Positions 8,057 through 10,170 of a stretch of DNA of 10,170 nucleotides are shown piece after piece. The position numbers were made by a program, and so were the translations under genes. Origin of the DNA: Euperipatoides rowelli (lineage: Eukaryota; Onychophora; Udeonychophora; Euonychophora; Peripatopsidae). The DNA lies in the NCBI GenBank assembly GCA_003024985.2, contig PXIH01S0020746.1; one strand, written 5' to 3'. The notes beneath the pieces are model-generated. The model did no database searches and had not been told where the DNA came from. It was given only the letters and a program-made list of their open reading frames with translations. Positions within the stretch are counted from its first letter, which is position 1. Every line of letters starts with the position of its first letter.

Positions 8057-8107
8057 TTGTAATGTGCCTGTCATCATCATTTCATACTGATGGACAGGAC
8101 ATTACAA
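8057..8107. repeat. Hairpin with 15-16 nt arms
   Basis: TTGTAATGTGCCTGTC (8057-8072) pairs with GACAGGACATTACAA (8093-8107) with a single bulged base. The loop contains ATC/GAT words that could extend the stem by three pairs. The 51-nt structure is compact and well paired. It could be a foldback remnant or a small structured RNA, with no evidence to choose. Confidence 0.7.
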
Positions 8108-8396
8108 GTCTTACATCTACATCATCCTATCCACAATACGAGCTACCTATAAACCATATATTTATGTATACAGTACGATTGTACTGCTCATCAGTTATTC
8201 TATACAATATTTAATTGCAGACCTGTCATCAAAACTCTTGAACACACAACACATCACTACTGTATGCAATACATATGCATGCACTACATCTTACAACACA
8301 AGTCAATTACAGTCTGACACTCTACTACCCAAGACATACATTACATAAAGTTGGCACTGTGTGCCTATATTTTAGTCTGTAAGGCCATTGGCCAGG

Positions 8397-8410
8397 AACA
8401 CACACACACC
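8397..8410. repeat. Short AC microsatellite
   Basis: An ACACACACACAC run is followed by CACATACAGAC. It is an ordinary dinucleotide repeat. Confidence 0.7.
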
Positions 8411-8430
8411 ACATACAGACATTTTATGTA

Positions 8431-8523
8431 TATATTTATCATTATAATATTTTATGATAAGCTTCAATAAAGCTATTATATATTTATCATATTTTATGAC
8501 AGCTTCAATAAAAAGCTGCAGTA
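8431..8523. repeat. Tandem duplication of 45-48 bp, two copies
   Basis: TATATTTATCAT, then ATTTTATGA, then AGCTTCAATAAA-AGCT occur in order in 8431-8478 and again in 8479-8523. The second copy lacks a few bases and has two extra As. Each copy contains an AGCTT/AAGCT mini-hairpin around CAATAA. The 72-codon minus-strand frame (8372-8590) is the translation of this repeat and is not a gene. Confidence 0.75.
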
Positions 8524-8614
8524 TATTTAATATTGTTTTGTTTATCTTAAGCCACTTGCCACTGTATCTTAATTCCCCCTTTTTTACCAATTATTATTTA
8601 TTAATATTTTATTG

Positions 8615-8709
8615 AAACTATCTTATGTAATTGGGAAGCAAAGCAAACTATTTTATATTATTGGGAAGCAAAGCAAACTATTTTATCTTATTGGGAAGTA
8701 AAGCAAACT
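8615..8709. repeat. 30-bp minisatellite, 3.2 copies
   Basis: Three units of 30 bp start at 8615, 8645 and 8675. Each follows the pattern AAACTATYTTATNTWATTGG then GAAGYAAAGC, with few differences. A partial fourth unit, AAACT, ends at 8709 and runs into the hairpin at 8701-8722. There are no unique spacers between units. Confidence 0.88.
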
Positions 8710-8722
8710 TACTAGTTTGCTT
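8701..8722. repeat. Perfect 9-bp hairpin at the end of the minisatellite
   Basis: AAGCAAACT (end of the last minisatellite unit) pairs exactly with AGTTTGCTT around TACT. An inverted piece of the repeat unit therefore caps the array, as expected from template switching or foldback during array growth. Confidence 0.8.
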
Positions 8723-9480
8723 AATCATACAATTCATTATGCAAGTTCCCCCACTGCAACCATGGGGATTAATAAGCAAATAACCTGACAACATCCTTGT
8801 GGCTTATCTTATATCTTTAAAAGATATATTGTACCTTTTCTGCAGCAAGAGAACCATCTTCCACTTGCCTGAATCCTTATTCCACATCCCTGATACAGAA
8901 GCTTCAACCTAGACTTCTGCAGCTGGAGTAGTTGCAGCAAAACAAAAAACAACATTTGGAGACCATACCTAGCACCTGATCAAGATCATTTCATCTAGTC
9001 TTCCAAACCAATAAAGACCATTTGACCAAGATATACAAACCGGATTCAAACCAATACCTACTCCCCCTCTACCACCAAATTGACCACCAGCCATCCTGAT
9101 GGTCAAGAGGAACCCCCAGCTTCTGACTGGACCAATGGAATGGGAGGATTCTCCCACCTGAGTTCTGAAGCCCCTGTCCTGACAGGAAGTAAGCCTCTTC
9201 GTTCTCCAGCTGTTGAACCAACAACTTCGTCTTTTTGAGCTTCAGGGGTGTGGAGAAAAATTGCATCCAGCTTAAATCTTCTGCTGAAATACCAAAGGAT
9301 ATAAAGGTGTGCGGATTACCCCCTTGGTGACTATAGTCTACATTAAATTATTCAAAATAAAAATATAATATAGCCACATAAATATTACCTTCATTTTACT
9401 GAAGGACTTTCAGACACCAATTTAACAATGTAAGGGAAACCCTGAACCATTTAAGTGTGATCTTGCTGCTCCATCTTTTT
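8723..9480. other. Less AT-rich stretch without a recognised gene
   Basis: Base composition is visibly more balanced from about 8830 to 9340. A plus-strand frame is open for 70 codons (9026-9235, stop TGA at 9236) without an early ATG; its translation is rich in P, S and T. Two overlapping minus-strand frames (8969-9157 and 9069-9266) are open as well, so no frame can be preferred. A strong acceptor-like CCTTTTCTGCAG ends near 8846. The stretch may be part of an unidentified transposon or an untranslated exon, and nothing recognised supports either. Confidence 0.4.
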
Positions 9481-9498
9481 TTTATAAATCATATTTTT

Positions 9499-9528
9499 CT
9501 AACGTTAGAGCTTTGCTCAAAGCGTTGC
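9499..9528 (+). ncRNA. Possible decayed hammerhead-ribozyme motif
   Basis: The segment reads CTAACGTTA, then a GAGC-TTT-GCTC stem-loop (9508-9518), then AAAG, then CGTTGC. A type of hammerhead motif carried by Penelope-like elements and other retroelements reads CTGANGA, short stem II, GAAA, then a flanking stem strand. Here the stem II position and the AACG/CGTT flanking pair are kept, while both core boxes are altered (CTAACGT and AAAG). If the resemblance is real, this copy could not cleave. The region may then mark a decayed retroelement, but no matching coding part is next to it. Confidence 0.3.
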
Positions 9529-9858
9529 AATTTTAACTTCCCAATTCCTTTGTACAAAACCCCTTTTTGACTAGCATCCTTTGGATGTTGAATACATATA
9601 TATTTTAAAGTAAACACTTGCATATATTATATGATACACATCACACACACTTTTTACTGATTAGTTTAGATATTATAAGAGGGATCACGAATCTAGCATT
9701 AAGCAAAGGGTTAGGCTATATTATAATTATATATTTGTCTCTTACAGTATATTCCTTTTCTAGGTTCTGCTCAACCACGATCTACATTACAAAAGCTAAC
9801 CGCAATTCCGTATAGCCCCATACGCGATCGCGGGATTAGCATATATTTTTCCTACTAT
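9529..9858. other. AT-rich non-coding stretch
   Basis: A 65-codon plus-strand frame (9618-9815) has no recognisable family and an I/Y/L/S-rich composition. A CGCGATCGCG palindrome lies at 9823-9832. No gene is supported. Confidence 0.5.
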
Positions 9859-9930
9859 CTGAAAGTGCTTTGGGCTCAAGGATCCCTTTTTAACCCTTTA
9901 CTTGCCTGAGACCCCAAAAGCACATTTCAG
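9859..9930. repeat. Imperfect inverted repeat, about 25-nt arms
   Basis: CTGAAAGTGCTTTGGG with CTCAAGG on the left (9859-9881) pairs with GCCTGAGACCCCAAAAGCAC then ATTTCAG on the right (9904-9930), with small bulges. The 72-nt structure is compact and GC-richer than its surroundings. It may be a short non-autonomous element or hairpin remnant. Confidence 0.65.
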
Positions 9931-9951
9931 AATCTTTAAAATTAAAGCCTT

Positions 9952-9968
9952 TTTATTTATTTATTTAA
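9952..9968. repeat. TTTA microsatellite
   Basis: About four TTTA units lie just upstream of the retroelement-like fragment. This is an ordinary simple repeat. Confidence 0.7.
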
Positions 9969-9988
9969 CTTATAATTAAGCAAAGTGA

Positions 9989-10168
9989 ATTGCTTCTGTT
10001 GCAAAAGGTGTTTCTACTAAAATTAATTTAAGTAATCAAATTTTAAATTGTAGACGTGAGAAAGTAAAAAAATATATGACATATATTTTTTTGGATTGTC
10101 CAGAATATTCAGAAAGAAGGAAAGGAGAACTGCTGGCACTCAACTTCATATTTCCTCTCTCTCTCTTC
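9989..10168 (+). pseudogene. Possible retroelement C-terminal zinc-knuckle fragment, runs off the window
   Basis: After a TGA at 9986-9988 the frame is open for 60 codons to the window edge. It encodes LSNQILNCRREKVKKYMTYI then FLDCPEYSERRKGELLAL. This has the look of the region near the end of many non-LTR retrotransposon ORF2 proteins, where a Cys pair, then a His and a Cys-Pro, precede an ERR segment. Here the second Cys of the pair and the His position (Tyr in MTYIFLDCP) are missing, and residues before the knuckle are lost, suggesting decay. It could be part of a different element from the relic at 882-1539, because that protein ends without such a motif. The upstream part is not seen, and the end is a CT-rich run. 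Confidence 0.45.
10155..10166. repeat. Short CT microsatellite at window end
   Basis: Six TC units close the window. The run lies inside the open frame of the retroelement-like fragment and may extend past the edge. Confidence 0.7.
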
Positions 10169-10170
10169 CC

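Noticed and set aside
8372-8590. 72-codon minus-strand open frame
   Set aside because: It is mostly the translation of the AT-rich tandem duplication at 8431-8523.
8615-8709. Regular 30-bp repeats resembling a CRISPR array
   Set aside because: The repeats are contiguous with no unique spacers, and the window is eukaryotic. It is a minisatellite.
9040-9055. tRNA B-box-like GGTTTGAATCC on the minus strand, suggesting a tRNA or SINE
   Set aside because: No convincing A box at the right spacing and no cloverleaf could be drawn. One conserved B-box base also differs.
8969-9266. Two overlapping minus-strand open frames
   Set aside because: A plus-strand frame is open over the same interval, so none can be preferred, and none resembles a known protein.

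Overview
This is an AT-rich eukaryotic window, most likely from an invertebrate animal nuclear genome. The evidence is long homopolymer and short-tandem-repeat tracts, no densely packed open frames, decayed transposable-element fragments, intron-like splice signals, and one degenerate LINE reverse-transcriptase relic of a kind common in metazoans. The species cannot be placed further. One undetermined base (N) sits at about 1555.

Layout. Positions 1-880 are AT-rich non-coding DNA with a small hairpin and a 46-bp tandem duplication. Positions 882-1539 hold the clearest gene-like object: the 3' part of a LINE reverse transcriptase, 5'-truncated and frameshifted at a poly-T tract. Positions 1540-2766 are AT-rich and hold two diverged copies of a 67-bp repeat. 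Positions 2767-3660 carry two possible hAT-type DNA transposon ends and two clean hairpins. Positions 4120-4850 hold a possible short chain of coding exons on the plus strand whose intron phases agree, ending at a stop codon that overlaps AATAAA. No protein family was recognised.

Positions 4851-6217 show nothing but AT-rich sequence, a poly-G tract and small palindromes. Positions 6218-6731 contain a pair of about 110-bp direct repeats flanking about 295 bp, an arrangement that could be a miniature LTR-like element or a segmental duplication. Positions 6767-7240 form a large inverted repeat bounded by TTAA and a 17-bp perfect terminal inverted repeat, the best-defined structure in the window and probably a foldback or MITE-like element. 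Positions 7241-8110 contain an unusual concentration of hairpins. Positions 8431-8722 contain two minisatellite-like tandem arrays.

Positions 8800-9340 are less AT-rich but hold no recognisable gene. At 9499-9528 there is a sequence resembling a decayed hammerhead-ribozyme motif of the type known from Penelope-like and related retroelements. At 9859-9930 there is an imperfect inverted repeat. The last 180 bases appear to encode a zinc-knuckle-like C-terminal piece of a second retroelement, running off the window.

The window therefore reads as a transposon graveyard in intergenic or intronic DNA. No functioning multi-gene system is visible. The items most worth checking are the TTAA-bounded inverted repeat, the direct-repeat pair, the candidate exon chain and the ribozyme-like relic.
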